The notes beneath the pieces were generated by a model. That model made no database searches and had not been told where the DNA came from. It saw nothing but the letters and a program-made list of their open reading frames with translations. DNA of 64,000 nt from Oscillospiraceae bacterium (GTDB lineage Bacteria; Bacillota; Clostridia; Oscillospirales; Acutalibacteraceae): contig SVOV01000007.1 of assembly GCA_015066205.1 (NCBI GenBank), positions 1-64,000 of the forward strand, in the 5' to 3' direction. The translations under genes were made by a program, and so were the position numbers. The first letter of the stretch is position 1, and each line of letters begins with the position of its first letter. Positions 50,938 through 60,800 of this stretch are shown piece after piece.

Positions 50938-51969
50938 TCAATTATTCTGTACGCTGCGCCGCAGCTGACCGCACGCGGCATTTATATCGGCACCGAGCTC
51001 TCTTCTGACAGTAACAGCAAAGCCCTTTGATGAAAGAATATCTGCGAAACGCTTGACTCTTTCCGGGGAACTCTTTTTGCACCCTGTTTCATCGACCTCA
51101 TTTACGGGAATGAGATTAATGTGACAAAGCATACCCTTAAGGAGCTTTGCGAGCTCTTCGGCACATTCCTTTGTGTCATTCACACCGTAAACAAGTGAAT
51201 ATTCAAAAGAGATCCTTCTCGATGTATTTAATGTATATTTACGACATGCCTCAATTAATTCCTCAACGGGATATTTTTTATTAACGGGCATCATCGATGT
51301 TCTCAGGTCATTGTTGGGAGCGTGAAGAGAAATTGAAAGGGTAAACTGCATATTCTCTTCCATTATCTTATATATCATAGGAATAATTCCGCAGGTTGAA
51401 ACGGAAATATGCCTCATACTTATATTGACACCGTTTTCATCGGTTATCATTTTCAAGAATTTCAGAACATTATCATAATTATCAAAGGGTTCACCCATTC
51501 CCATCATAACTACATGGGAAACACGAATAGAATTATCTCGGGAAATAGCATATACCTGAGATAAAATTTCAGATGTACTAAGGCTTCTTACAACACCTGA
51601 AAGAGTCGAAGCACAGAATGTACAGCCCATACGGCAACCGACCTGAGATGAAACACATACCGTATAACCGTATTTATACTTCATAAGAACGGATTCAATA
51701 TACTCTCCGTCATGAAGTCTGAATAAATACTTTATTGTTCCATCATACTCGGAAATCAATTTTTTTTCAATAGCACACTTAAAAATGACAAAATTGTCAT
51801 CAAGAATACGCCTTAATTCCAACGAAATGTCGGACATCTGACTGAAATCGTCAACAAAAGCCTTATGTAACCAACGGTAGATCTGTTTTGCCTTGAATTT
51901 AGGCTGACCGAGTGCAACGATTTCCGAAGTCAGTTCCTCAAGTGTCATTGAAAGAATATCTTTTTTCAT
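50938..51969 (-). CDS. rlmN: 23S rRNA (A2503-C2)/tRNA methyltransferase RlmN
   Basis: The radical-SAM enzyme methylates C2 of A2503 in 23S rRNA and A37 in some tRNAs. The 343-residue protein has the cluster motif CRMGCTFC (CxxxCxxC) and the C-terminal resolving Cys in INAACGQL. An N-terminal accessory RNA-binding domain covers about 1-90. The SD AGAGGTTG lies at the end of rsmB. Confidence 0.97.
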   Translation of the reverse strand: MKKDILSMTLEELTSEIVALGQPKFKAKQIYRWLHKAFVDDFSQMSDISLELRRILDDNFVIFKCAIEKKLISEYDGTIKYLFRLHDGEYIESVLMKYKYGYTVCVSSQVGCRMGCTFCASTLSGVVRSLSTSEILSQVYAISRDNSIRVSHVVMMGMGEPFDNYDNVLKFLKMITDENGVNISMRHISVSTCGIIPMIYKIMEENMQFTLSISLHAPNNDLRTSMMPVNKKYPVEELIEACRKYTLNTSRRISFEYSLVYGVNDTKECAEELAKLLKGMLCHINLIPVNEVDETGCKKSSPERVKRFADILSSKGFAVTVRRELGADINAACGQLRRSVQNN

Positions 51970-51972
51970 AAA

Positions 51973-53280
51973 TCAACCTCTGATAAATTTTGCAATGAAA
52001 AATCCGTCACCGCCGTTTTTTTCGGGAAAAACGGTAAGAAATCTGTCTGTGCAGCTGCGATATGCATCATCGTCACTTATTCTGAAATCAGAAAACGCGT
52101 TCAGGAACTCTTCGCACACAGCCTCATTCTCATTTTTATTCAATGTACAAGTGGAATAAATGAGGGTACCGCCTTTTTTTACCATTTCGGCACAGGAAAA
52201 AAGAATCTCCTTCTGAAGCGCGGGAAGACCGCTGAATTCATCTTTTCTTTTATATCTTATTTCAGGCTTTCTGCCTATCACCCCAAAGCCAGAACAGGGC
52301 ACATCACAAAGAACCTTATCTGCCTCGGAATACATGTTACTTAATTCCCTTGCATCACAGCAGACAGCTTCAATATTTGCAATTCCAAGTCTTTCAGCAG
52401 TTTTTCTTATAAGCTCAGTTTTATGAGAATGAATATCACAGGAAATAATTCTACCTGTATTATTCATATATTGTGAGATCGTAAATGATTTTCCGCCGGG
52501 AGCGGCACAGCAATCTATGACAGTATCCCCTGCTTTTGCGTCAAGCAGTGAACAACAAAGCTGAGAGGACATATCCTGCACATAAAAATACCCTTTTCTG
52601 AAAGCATCAAGCGAGGTTATATCACCTGTGTTTTCAACCGAAAAACAACCATTAATCGAAGTAGGAGTTACCGTTACACAAGAATCTTTCAATGATTCAA
52701 GAAGCACGGTTTCGGTGCATTTATGGCTGTTATGACGGATATATATGGGGCGTCGTCCGGAAAAAGCAGAAAAAATATCTTCAGCTCTGTCGATTCCGTG
52801 ATCTCTTATCACGGTATCGACAATATCAGCTCCGACAGAATATTTTATGCTTATATTTTTATTGATACTTTCTGTTTCGGGAAGAACAAGTCCGTTTTCG
52901 GCAATTCGTCTGAGAACGGCATTCACAAGCCCTGTTGCAAACTTGGCACCGAGAGCCTTGGTAATTTTTACAGACTCATTGACAGCTGCACTCTGCGGTA
53001 TTTTATCAAGAAAAAGCAGCTGATAAGCACCGACTCGGAGCGTATTTCTTACATTGCTCTTAAGCCTTGCTGTTTTATCAGAAAGATAAAGAGAAATATT
53101 ATAATCAAGAGTAAGCTTTTTTTCGAGAACTCCGTAAACAAGAGATACCGCAAAGGCTGTATCTCTCGGGTCGGAGAAATGAATTTCTTTCAATGCCTGA
53201 GTAACTGCCAATGAAGAATACGAAGCATCTTTCTGAATCTGCATAAGCAGTTTAACGGCTTCTAATCTGGGATCGGGCAT
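51973..53280 (-). CDS. rsmB: 16S rRNA (cytosine967-C5)-methyltransferase
   Basis: The 435-residue protein has an N-terminal NusB-like RNA-binding domain (about 1-130) and a Rossmann methyltransferase domain. Key motifs are CCAAPGGKSF (SAM), the catalytic Cys in DVPCSGFG and the second Cys in YSTCTLNKNENE. It has the usual length. It precedes rlmN by 3 nt. Confidence 0.95.
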   Translation of the reverse strand: MPDPRLEAVKLLMQIQKDASYSSLAVTQALKEIHFSDPRDTAFAVSLVYGVLEKKLTLDYNISLYLSDKTARLKSNVRNTLRVGAYQLLFLDKIPQSAAVNESVKITKALGAKFATGLVNAVLRRIAENGLVLPETESINKNISIKYSVGADIVDTVIRDHGIDRAEDIFSAFSGRRPIYIRHNSHKCTETVLLESLKDSCVTVTPTSINGCFSVENTGDITSLDAFRKGYFYVQDMSSQLCCSLLDAKAGDTVIDCCAAPGGKSFTISQYMNNTGRIISCDIHSHKTELIRKTAERLGIANIEAVCCDARELSNMYSEADKVLCDVPCSGFGVIGRKPEIRYKRKDEFSGLPALQKEILFSCAEMVKKGGTLIYSTCTLNKNENEAVCEEFLNAFSDFRISDDDAYRSCTDRFLTVFPEKNGGDGFFIAKFIRG

Positions 53281-53301
53281 AAAAAATGACCTTTCAATAA
53301 A

Positions 53302-54018
53302 TTAATCGCGTCTGCGGGTAAATATCATAACAAATCTGAGAAGATTTGCAAGTGCAGTAATAAGAGCAGCAACATATGTGAAAGCGGCGGCTCTGAGTAC
53401 CTTTTTTGCACCTGTAAGCTCGGCTTCATCGCGAAGAAGCCCCGTATCCTGAATAACCGAAAGAGCACGGGAGCTTGCATTGAGTTCAACAGGCAGTGTC
53501 ACAAGCTGAAAAAGCATAATAAAAGAGTAAAGAAGAAGACCGATAAAAATCAATGGCTCAAAGCTTAACACCATACCGAGAATAGCAAGAGGAATTCCGG
53601 CATATGAACCTATCTGGCACACAGGTAAAATTGAATTTCTGATTTTTATGGGAAGATAAGCTGATGCATGCTGAGCAGCGTGACCTGCCTCGTGACAGGC
53701 AATACCTATAGCGGCAATAGAGGTTGAGGCAAAAACACCTTCGGACAACCTTATAACTTTGTTTTTAGGGTCATAGTGATCGGAAAGCTTTCCCGAGCAC
53801 TGTTCAACTCTTACATCGGTAATTCCGTAATAACGAAGCACTGCAAGAGCCGCTTGCGCACCCGAATAACCGCTTTTAGAATAAACACGCGACATTTTCT
53901 TATATGCACTTTTTACTGCTATCTGAGCCGCTATTGCAATAAGAAATGCGGGAAGAATCAGATAAAAATAGCTTGCATCATAATAAAACGGCGAACCGAT
54001 ATATAAATTTAATGGCAT
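53302..54018 (-). CDS. YugP-family zinc membrane metallopeptidase
   Basis: The 238-residue integral membrane protein (DUF2324/peptidase family) has the zinc motif HEAGHAAQH and about four transmembrane helices. Function is unknown; the gene is commonly found between fmt and rsmB in Bacillota, and that is its place here. AAGGAGG precedes the ATG. Confidence 0.9.
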   Translation of the reverse strand: MPLNLYIGSPFYYDASYFYLILPAFLIAIAAQIAVKSAYKKMSRVYSKSGYSGAQAALAVLRYYGITDVRVEQCSGKLSDHYDPKNKVIRLSEGVFASTSIAAIGIACHEAGHAAQHASAYLPIKIRNSILPVCQIGSYAGIPLAILGMVLSFEPLIFIGLLLYSFIMLFQLVTLPVELNASSRALSVIQDTGLLRDEAELTGAKKVLRAAAFTYVAALITALANLLRFVMIFTRRRD

Positions 54019-54030
54019 ATTTTTTCCTCC

Positions 54031-54963
54031 TTAAAAAGAGAATCCGTCTTCAAAAGAATGTCCGCGCAGAAAATCCTGCGATGACATACGCTTTGCTCCC
54101 TCAAGCTGAAGCTCATCCACAGACAGCACCGTCCCCATACCGCAGGTTACAAAAATCGTGCCGTTTTCAGCTGAAACAGAGCCTGCCGGACGGTTGCTTT
54201 TTTTGTCAAGAACAGTCGTTTTGAATACTTTAAGAAGCTTACCGTTATATTTTGTTCTTGCAACAGGCCACGGATCAAGACCTCTTACAAGATTATGGAT
54301 AGTATCAGCAGTTTTTGTCCAATCTATTATTGACATTTCTTTGCTGAGAACAGAGACATATGAGGCGGCATCATTATCCTGCTTAACAGGAACAACACTG
54401 CCCTCTTCAAGTCCCTTGAGAGTTTTTATAAGAAGCTCGGGGCAAAGCTCGGAAAGGGCATCAAAAACCTCACCTGCAGTTTCATTTTCACCGATGACCT
54501 TTTCAGAGGTAAGAAGAATATCGCCTGTATCAAGACCGACATCCATAAGCATTGTTGTAACTCCTGTAATCTTATCTCCGTTAATTACACTCCACTGTAT
54601 GGGAGCGGCTCCCCTGTATTTAGGAAGAAGAGAGCCGTGAAGATTTACACAGCCGAATTTCGGAATATCAAGAATTCTCTTCGGCAGAATATTACCGTAA
54701 GCGGAAACAACAATGAAATCCGGGCACTTTTCTCTAATAATTTCAAAGGTATCATCACCTTTGAGATTTTCAGGCTGATATATTTCAAGGCCAAACTGTA
54801 AAGCAAGTTCTTTTACAGGAGATGGGGTAAGAATCTGTTTTCTGCCTTGAGGTCTGTCGGGCTGTGAAATTACAAGCTTTACATCATATTCATCAGATTC
54901 TGCAAGAACTCTGAGAGCCGGAACAGCAAAATCGGGAGTTCCCATAAATACTACGGATTTCAT
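54031..54963 (-). CDS. fmt: Methionyl-tRNA formyltransferase
   Basis: The enzyme formylates initiator Met-tRNA with 10-formyl-THF. The 310-residue protein has the catalytic Asn-His in NLHGSLLPKYRGAAP and Asp in MDVGLDTGD, with a C-terminal OB domain. The ATG at 54963 has AAGGTGA 4 nt upstream; the TTG at 54966 is less likely. It pairs with def just upstream. Confidence 0.97.
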   Translation of the reverse strand: MKSVVFMGTPDFAVPALRVLAESDEYDVKLVISQPDRPQGRKQILTPSPVKELALQFGLEIYQPENLKGDDTFEIIREKCPDFIVVSAYGNILPKRILDIPKFGCVNLHGSLLPKYRGAAPIQWSVINGDKITGVTTMLMDVGLDTGDILLTSEKVIGENETAGEVFDALSELCPELLIKTLKGLEEGSVVPVKQDNDAASYVSVLSKEMSIIDWTKTADTIHNLVRGLDPWPVARTKYNGKLLKVFKTTVLDKKSNRPAGSVSAENGTIFVTCGMGTVLSVDELQLEGAKRMSSQDFLRGHSFEDGFSF

Positions 54964-54972
54964 CAAATCACC

Positions 54973-55446
54973 TTATTCATAATCATTAGTGAAAAATGCT
55001 TTTTCACCGGGAGCAAGCCTATCAAGATAGAGCTTTCCGTCAAGATGGTCAAGCTCGTGGCAGAAGCACCTTGCTTTAAGATCGGTGCCTTTATAAATAC
55101 ACCAATTACCGTTTCTGTTCTGTGCTCTTACAGTAACAGTTTTGGGACGAAGAGTTTTACCCGCTTTTTTAGGAACAGAAAGACAAGCTTCTGCTTCTAT
55201 CTGCTGACCTTCCGTTTCAATAATCTCGGGATTAATAAGCTCTATAATTTTATCATCAAAATTCACAAGAACAATTCTTCTTAAAATTCCGATCTGATTA
55301 GCGGCAAGACCGATGCCGCCTGATTTTATAAGAGTATCTCTCATATCTTCAAGTATAAGAAAGAGTCTGTCATCAAAATTTTCAACCTTGCGGCAAACCT
55401 TACGAAGAACGGGATCCTCTTCAGTTCTGATATTTCTGATTGCCAT
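54973..55446 (-). CDS. def: Peptide deformylase
   Basis: This metalloenzyme removes the N-formyl group from new proteins. The 157-residue protein has GGIGLAANQIG, EACLSVP (usually EGCLSVP) and the zinc motif HELDH. The ATG at 55446 follows a GGTGG SD. The order priA-def-fmt is typical of Bacillota. Confidence 0.96.
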   Translation of the reverse strand: MAIRNIRTEEDPVLRKVCRKVENFDDRLFLILEDMRDTLIKSGGIGLAANQIGILRRIVLVNFDDKIIELINPEIIETEGQQIEAEACLSVPKKAGKTLRPKTVTVRAQNRNGNWCIYKGTDLKARCFCHELDHLDGKLYLDRLAPGEKAFFTNDYE

Positions 55447-55460
55447 ACAAACCACCAATA

Positions 55461-57932
55461 TTAATTAAGATTTTCAGGATTCATGTCAGCATAAACCGTA
55501 ACATCCTTGAATGTTCTGTCCCCGAGAATATACATCAGAGTTTTATTGACAAGTTCTCTGAAGCCCGAGGAATTTCTGCATTTTATCAGAATCCTCATTC
55601 TGTATAAATCATTTATTTTTGATACTTTAGGCGCCATAGGCCCTAAAACAATAACCTTCTGTTCTGAAAATTCACTTTCATTCAGCTTAACGAAGTGCTC
55701 AAAAAACGCATTTGAACATCTGTTGACCTTTTCCTGAAGCACACCGGAGAAGGATATTTCACACAAATCACAGAAAGGAGGAAAAACAAGAGCCTTTCTG
55801 AGATTGATCTCATTCTCAAAGAACTTATCGTAATCCTGCTTTGCAGCTATTGAAAGTATTCTGTTATCGGGAACGAGCGTCTGAATAACAGCTCTTCCCT
55901 TTCGCTTTCCTCTGCCTGCTCTGCCAACAACCTGAGTTATAAGATCAAATGAGCGTTCAGAGCTTCTGAAATCATTATTATAAAGTTCCTTATCTGCAGA
56001 GGTTATTCCGACGAGAGTAACATCAGGAAAATCAAGGCCCTTAGCCACCATCTGCGTTCCGATAAGAATGTCATATTCACCTTTTGAAAAGGCATTTAAA
56101 ACTTTTTCATGCGAATTCTTTGCAACCGTTGTATCAGCATCCATTCTGACAACCCTTGCGTCAGGGAAACGGATCTTAAGCTCCTGTTCAACACGCTGTG
56201 TGCCGAACCCTGAATAACGGATATTTTCAGCAGAACAAGACGGACAGTTTTCAAGAAAAGGAACAGAATAACCGCAATAATGACACATAAGCCTGTTATT
56301 GGCAGAATGATAGGTCATAGAGATACTGCATTTGGGACAGCTGACGACCTTTTTACAGTCCGAACATACAACAAAGGTGTTATATCCTCTTCTGTTCACA
56401 AGAAGAATAGACTGCTCTTTATTCTGCAGATTCTTTTCAATTTCATCAGCCAATGGATCGCTTATCGCAAAAAAACCTGATGTGAGAGACTTATCACTCA
56501 TATCAACCGTATAAACATCGGGAAGAACGGCAGTTCCGAAGCGTTCCTTTATCTCACACAAAAGCATCTGTCCGTTTTTCGCCTTTGCAAAGGTTTCAAC
56601 CGACGGTGTAGCCGAAGCCAATACAAGAAATGCATTATTATATGCACCTCTGAACCTCGCAACTTCCTTCGCGTTATATCTCGGACTCATTTCTGATTTA
56701 TAGGTATGCTCCTGTTCCTCGTCAATTATAATAAGACCGAGATTCTCAATCGGAGCAAAAACAGCACTTCTTGTTCCGATAACTACCCTTACTTTTCCCC
56801 CTTTTATTCTTTTCCATTCATCATAACGCTCACCCATTGAAAGACCGCTGTGTAAAACAGCAATATCCTTTCCGAAGCGGCCTGAAAAAATGGAGAAGGT
56901 CTGAGGTGTCAGGGAAATCTCGGGAACAAGAACAATGACATTCTTTCCGTCAGCAAGCACTGCATCAATGAGCTCAAGATAAACACTCGTTTTTCCGCTG
57001 CCCGTAACTCCGTATAAAAGTGCCTGATTAAAATCACGCTTTTTATATGAATCAAAAAGAGAATCAAAAGCTTTTTTCTGTGAAGAAGATAAAACCGGTT
57101 TTTTATATTCGCCTTGAGGAAGCACAGGCTTTACTTCCCTTGTGACCGTAGCTGTAAAGGTTTCACAAATGCCTTTATTTATCAGCGTCTTAATTACCGA
57201 ATCGCTGACTCCCGAAAAATATGTAAGCTCCTTTGATGTTGCAGCACCGATATCGCGAAGAACACCTACAACACTAAGCTGTTTATCTGTCAGACTGAAA
57301 TCCTCAGAACTAAAGCCGTCGCAAAGTGTTATCATCTGTGAAGTCAGATCATTTACTCTGTGAAAAGCATCGGTACTTTCCGTAAGATAACCGCGCCTTA
57401 CCATTCTCTTAAGAATCAGGGACTCCTTTGAAAGCCCTGCCTTTTTCAGGATATTTGTTTCTCTGACATAATCCTTCTTTTTTCTCAGAAATTCGATAAT
57501 AAGCCTTTCATCATCTGAAAGTCCTGATAAAATATCAGGCTCAATATCTGAGGCACAAGTATATATCTTTTCTGTTTTTAGACACATACCGCCCGGAAGC
57601 ATCGCTTTTGCGGCTACAAAATAGGAACAAAAGCATCTTTCTCTTACCCAGAGAGCGAGCTTCAGCATTTCTTCTGACAAAAGAGGAGATGAATCAAGAA
57701 TAGAATATACAGATTTCAGCGCTACTGATTCTTTTTCATTATCTTTATCGCAAAAACCAAAAACAAAGCCCTGTCTTAAGGATGAGCCTCTGCCGAATGG
57801 GACAAGAACCCTCATACCGGCAGTCAGCATATCGCTGAATTCATCAGGAACTACATACGAAAAAAGCTTATCAAAGCTATAGGCACAGTTCTCGACAGCA
57901 ACAAGAGCTACTGTATGAGGCATTAAGCTCAT
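55461..57932 (-). CDS. priA: Primosomal helicase PriA
   Basis: The helicase restarts stalled replication forks and loads the primosome. The 823-residue protein has an N-terminal DNA-binding region, Walker A GVTGSGKTS, DEEQEHTYK, and a zinc-binding insert with four CxxC pairs (from CSDC to CPSC), then helicase C-terminal motifs (QVVGRAGRG). The ATG at 57932 and a TTG at 57938 are both possible; the TTG overlaps the rpoZ stop and has the better-spaced GAGGAA. Confidence 0.96.
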   Translation of the reverse strand: MSLMPHTVALVAVENCAYSFDKLFSYVVPDEFSDMLTAGMRVLVPFGRGSSLRQGFVFGFCDKDNEKESVALKSVYSILDSSPLLSEEMLKLALWVRERCFCSYFVAAKAMLPGGMCLKTEKIYTCASDIEPDILSGLSDDERLIIEFLRKKKDYVRETNILKKAGLSKESLILKRMVRRGYLTESTDAFHRVNDLTSQMITLCDGFSSEDFSLTDKQLSVVGVLRDIGAATSKELTYFSGVSDSVIKTLINKGICETFTATVTREVKPVLPQGEYKKPVLSSSQKKAFDSLFDSYKKRDFNQALLYGVTGSGKTSVYLELIDAVLADGKNVIVLVPEISLTPQTFSIFSGRFGKDIAVLHSGLSMGERYDEWKRIKGGKVRVVIGTRSAVFAPIENLGLIIIDEEQEHTYKSEMSPRYNAKEVARFRGAYNNAFLVLASATPSVETFAKAKNGQMLLCEIKERFGTAVLPDVYTVDMSDKSLTSGFFAISDPLADEIEKNLQNKEQSILLVNRRGYNTFVVCSDCKKVVSCPKCSISMTYHSANNRLMCHYCGYSVPFLENCPSCSAENIRYSGFGTQRVEQELKIRFPDARVVRMDADTTVAKNSHEKVLNAFSKGEYDILIGTQMVAKGLDFPDVTLVGITSADKELYNNDFRSSERSFDLITQVVGRAGRGKRKGRAVIQTLVPDNRILSIAAKQDYDKFFENEINLRKALVFPPFCDLCEISFSGVLQEKVNRCSNAFFEHFVKLNESEFSEQKVIVLGPMAPKVSKINDLYRMRILIKCRNSSGFRELVNKTLMYILGDRTFKDVTVYADMNPENLN

Positions 57933-57934
57933 AT

Positions 57935-58225
57935 TCAAATAGATTCCTCGCCGGTAAATACAGGCTCTTCAGAAGCTTCAGCTGCAGCTGCATCCTTCTT
58001 TGAAGAATAAACAATGTCATATTTGCCGTCAAGATATTCGTTGACAGCAAGAGTAACAGATTTTTCAGTGCCGAAATCCTTTTTATCGGAATCTGTCTTT
58101 ACATTCTTCTTTCTGTTTTCATTCTCTTCTGTTGTTATCTCTGATGCCCTTTTAGCAACACCGATAACAAGAGCATATCTGCTTATTCCGCTTTTAAGAA
58201 GAGAATTCATATTAATGTTGATCAT
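57935..58225 (-). CDS. rpoZ: RNA polymerase omega subunit
   Basis: The 96-residue subunit has the conserved SRYALVIGVAKRASEI helix (about residues 15-30), which helps assemble beta-prime. A lineage-type insertion of charged residues (about 33-50) separates it from the SVTLAVNEYLDGKYDIV segment, and the tail is Ala/Glu-rich. It lies between gmk and priA in the usual Bacillota order. Confidence 0.92.
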   Translation of the reverse strand: MININMNSLLKSGISRYALVIGVAKRASEITTEENENRKKNVKTDSDKKDFGTEKSVTLAVNEYLDGKYDIVYSSKKDAAAAEASEEPVFTGEESI

Positions 58226-58231
58226 AGTAAA

Positions 58232-58801
58232 TTACCCCTTAGATATATTATTTATTATATTATAAACCTCATTAACGCAAGTATCCAGATCATCGTTATA
58301 GACACAATAATCATAATCGTTCATTAAAGACATTTCAGATACTGCAATCCCGATTCTTGTCTGAAGCTCCTCTTCGGTATTCTCTCCTCTGAGTCTGATT
58401 CTTCTTTCAAGCTCCTCAACAGAGGAAGGAACAAGAAAGACAGATTTTGATTCAGGGAAGGCTTCTCTTATGCGCTTTGCGCCTTCAACCTCAATAACAA
58501 GAATAACAATATTACCGTCAGAAGCCAAACGCTCGACTTCGCTTTTCAGTGTCCCGTAATAGTTTTTGCCATACTGAACATATTCAATAAACTCATTGTT
58601 ATCAATAAGCTTTCTGAACTGCTCTTCAGTAACAAAATAGTAATCGACACCGTCTTTTTCATTGATTCTCGGTGCTCTTGTTGTTACGGAAACAGTCTGA
58701 ACAATTTTATCACTTTTCTTTTTTATCTCATCATAAACAGTATTCTTGCCCGCTCCTGAAGGACCGGATATTACAATAATAGAACCTGCCGCTTTGCTCA
58801 T
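58232..58801 (-). CDS. gmk: Guanylate kinase
   Basis: The enzyme converts GMP to GDP. The 189-residue protein has the P-loop GPSGAGKNT (usually GKGT/GKST), TTRAPR, DYYFVT and the GMP-binding YGTLKSEVE. GGAGG precedes the ATG. Gene order yicC-remA-gmk-rpoZ-priA is typical. Confidence 0.96.
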   Translation of the reverse strand: MSKAAGSIIVISGPSGAGKNTVYDEIKKKSDKIVQTVSVTTRAPRINEKDGVDYYFVTEEQFRKLIDNNEFIEYVQYGKNYYGTLKSEVERLASDGNIVILVIEVEGAKRIREAFPESKSVFLVPSSVEELERRIRLRGENTEEELQTRIGIAVSEMSLMNDYDYCVYNDDLDTCVNEVYNIINNISKG

Positions 58802-58803
58802 AA

Positions 58804-59058
58804 TCAGTCCTCCGGATGTTCGTTTTCTTCGTTAAATTTTTCCAGAACCTTTTCAGGCTTCATATATGAAAGGATAACATGCTCACTGTCAGTAAATACA
58901 ACAGAAAGAGTTTTTCTTCCCTGTGTCACATCAATAAGTCGGCCTGCATCCTTTGCATTCTGGATAATTCTTTTAACAGGGGCTGAATCGGGTACAACAA
59001 CCGCAACGACCCTGTCCGCATTCACAAGATTACCGAAACCGATGTTTATCAGTTTCAT
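58804..59058 (-). CDS. remA: RemA-family DNA-binding regulator (DUF370)
   Basis: The 84-residue protein matches DUF370/RemA, with [19 protein letters not shown] and DATQGRKT-like DVTQGRKT. In B. subtilis RemA activates biofilm-matrix and osmoprotection genes as an oligomeric DNA-binding ring. Its position before gmk is conserved. AGAGGG precedes the ATG. Confidence 0.95.
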   Translation of the reverse strand: MKLINIGFGNLVNADRVVAVVVPDSAPVKRIIQNAKDAGRLIDVTQGRKTLSVVFTDSEHVILSYMKPEKVLEKFNEENEHPED

Positions 59059-59070
59059 AATATCCCTCTT

Positions 59071-59949
59071 TTATTCAATATTCTGTATCTGCTCACGGAT
59101 TTTTTCGATTTCGGATTTGATGGCAATGACCTTTCGGGAAATCTCGATATCGGAAGCCTTTGAGCCTATGGTATTAGCTTCACGGTTGAATTCCTGAATA
59201 AGGAAATCCATTTCCTTGCCTATGGGCTTTTCGCTCTTGAAGAAAGAACGAAGCTGGTCGACATGGCTTCTGAGTCTGACGGTTTCTTCCGCAACTGCAA
59301 CCTTATCGGCAAATATTGCGGCTTCTGTCAGAAGTCTTTGCTCATCAACATTTGCATCATTTAGAAGCTCACTGATTCTCTTTTTAAGCTTTTCGTTTCT
59401 TTCTTTTACGGTTTCGGGTGATCTTTCTTCAATGAATGCAACATTTTCAAGAATCACATCCGCACGGGAAAGAACATCATTCATAAGCTTTTCACCTTCA
59501 ACGGTACGCATTGAAACGAAGGCATCAAGTGCAGATTTTGTAACCTGACTTACTGCTTCCCATATAGCATCCTCATCTGCGGGAGCCTTATGAATAGTAA
59601 AAATATCGGATTTACTTAAAAGAAGCTCAAAGGTATCGTCGGGTTCAAGACCGTGCTTTTCGGAAATCTCCTTAAAAGCGTTAAGATAACCTGACACCAA
59701 AGAATGGTTTACCTGAACAACACATGCCTCAGATTCTTCATTCTCGATCTGAACAAAGCAGTCTACCTTACCTCTTGATACTACACTGTTTACAAGAGCC
59801 TTGAGCTTATCCTCAATAAAAGAATACTGTCTGTAAACCTTTGAATTGAATTCAAAATATCTGTGGTTTACACTTTTTATTTCAACGGTAATAGTCATAC
59901 TGCCGATGGTTTCAACAGCACGGCCGTAACCTGTCATACTTTTTACCAT
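59071..59949 (-). CDS. yicC: YicC/YloC-family endoribonuclease
   Basis: The 292-residue protein begins MVKSMTGYGRA and has EIKSVNHRYFE, with the DUF1732 C-terminus (GKEMDFLIQEFNREANTIGSK). YicC proteins were recently shown to cut RNA, including small RNAs. Normal length, first of the remA-gmk-rpoZ cluster. Confidence 0.94.
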   Translation of the reverse strand: MVKSMTGYGRAVETIGSMTITVEIKSVNHRYFEFNSKVYRQYSFIEDKLKALVNSVVSRGKVDCFVQIENEESEACVVQVNHSLVSGYLNAFKEISEKHGLEPDDTFELLLSKSDIFTIHKAPADEDAIWEAVSQVTKSALDAFVSMRTVEGEKLMNDVLSRADVILENVAFIEERSPETVKERNEKLKKRISELLNDANVDEQRLLTEAAIFADKVAVAEETVRLRSHVDQLRSFFKSEKPIGKEMDFLIQEFNREANTIGSKASDIEISRKVIAIKSEIEKIREQIQNIE

Positions 59950-59968
59950 TATTTCACATCCTCAAATA

Positions 59969-60697
59969 TCAATAGCATCCTGACTGTCTTTTAAGAAGAC
60001 TGACCTCATCGTGGGTAAGCATTCTGTATTCACCGACCTTGAGACCGCCGAGCTGAAGCTGTCCGATAGCAAGTCTTTTGAGTCTTGCGGTATCAAGCCC
60101 CGCTTCTTCACAAAGACGCCTTATCTGACGGTTCTTTCCCTCATAAAGAACAATTTCGAGAGTAGTTTTTTCCGCTTCCTTATTAATTACTCTGACATCA
60201 GCGGGAAGAGTCTTCTTACCGTTTATCATCATTGAAGAGGTAAGAATTGTAAGCTGATCTTCTGTAATCGCGGGCTTTACGGAAACTCGGTATGTTTTTG
60301 CTATATGATGCGACGGATGAGTGAGAGCATTTGCAAATTCACCGTCATTCGTAAATAGAAGCAAGCCTTCGGAATCTCTGTCAAGACGGCCTATAGGATA
60401 AATTCTTTTTCCAACATCACTAACAAGCTCAGCAACACATTTTCTGTCCATCTCATCACTCATTGTCGTAACATAGCCTCTGGGCTTATGAAGCATAAGA
60501 TAGATATAATTCTTATCCTGAGATAATTTTCTGCCGTTTACGCTTATAGTATCCTTTTTAGGGTCAACCTTATCTCCGATGGCGGCGATTCTGCCGTTGA
60601 CCTTAACCTTACCGGCGGCGATAAGCTCTTCAGACTTTCTTCTCGAAGCAACACCGCAATCAGCCATATATTTCTGTAATCTGACTAATTCTGCCAT
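59969..60697 (-). CDS. rluB: RluB-type rRNA pseudouridine synthase
   Basis: The 242-residue enzyme has an S4 domain (about 3-50; LQKYMADCGVASRRKSE) and the catalytic Asp in GRLDRDSEGLL. It should make a pseudouridine in 23S rRNA helix 80 (E. coli RluB, U2605). AAAGG precedes the ATG. In Bacillota the rluB-ytfJ-ytfI-scpB-scpA order seen here is conserved. Confidence 0.93.
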   Translation of the reverse strand: MAELVRLQKYMADCGVASRRKSEELIAAGKVKVNGRIAAIGDKVDPKKDTISVNGRKLSQDKNYIYLMLHKPRGYVTTMSDEMDRKCVAELVSDVGKRIYPIGRLDRDSEGLLLFTNDGEFANALTHPSHHIAKTYRVSVKPAITEDQLTILTSSMMINGKKTLPADVRVINKEAEKTTLEIVLYEGKNRQIRRLCEEAGLDTARLKRLAIGQLQLGGLKVGEYRMLTHDEVSLLKRQSGCY

Positions 60698-60736
60698 AAA
60701 TAACCTTTCCTGATTCTTATTTTATAAAGCACTATT

Positions 60737-60778
60737 AAGGCTGGTGAGTTTCATTTTTCAATGAAACTCCTCAACCTT
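60737..60778. repeat. Long imperfect inverted repeat between ytfJ and rluB
   Basis: An 18-bp stem (60737-60754 with 60761-60778) has two mismatches, one GU pair and a loop of six T/C bases. No strong U-tract follows in either direction, so it may be an mRNA processing or attenuation site rather than a terminator. Confidence 0.65.
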
Positions 60779-60800
60779 CGTTCATAATCTGTAAGATAAA

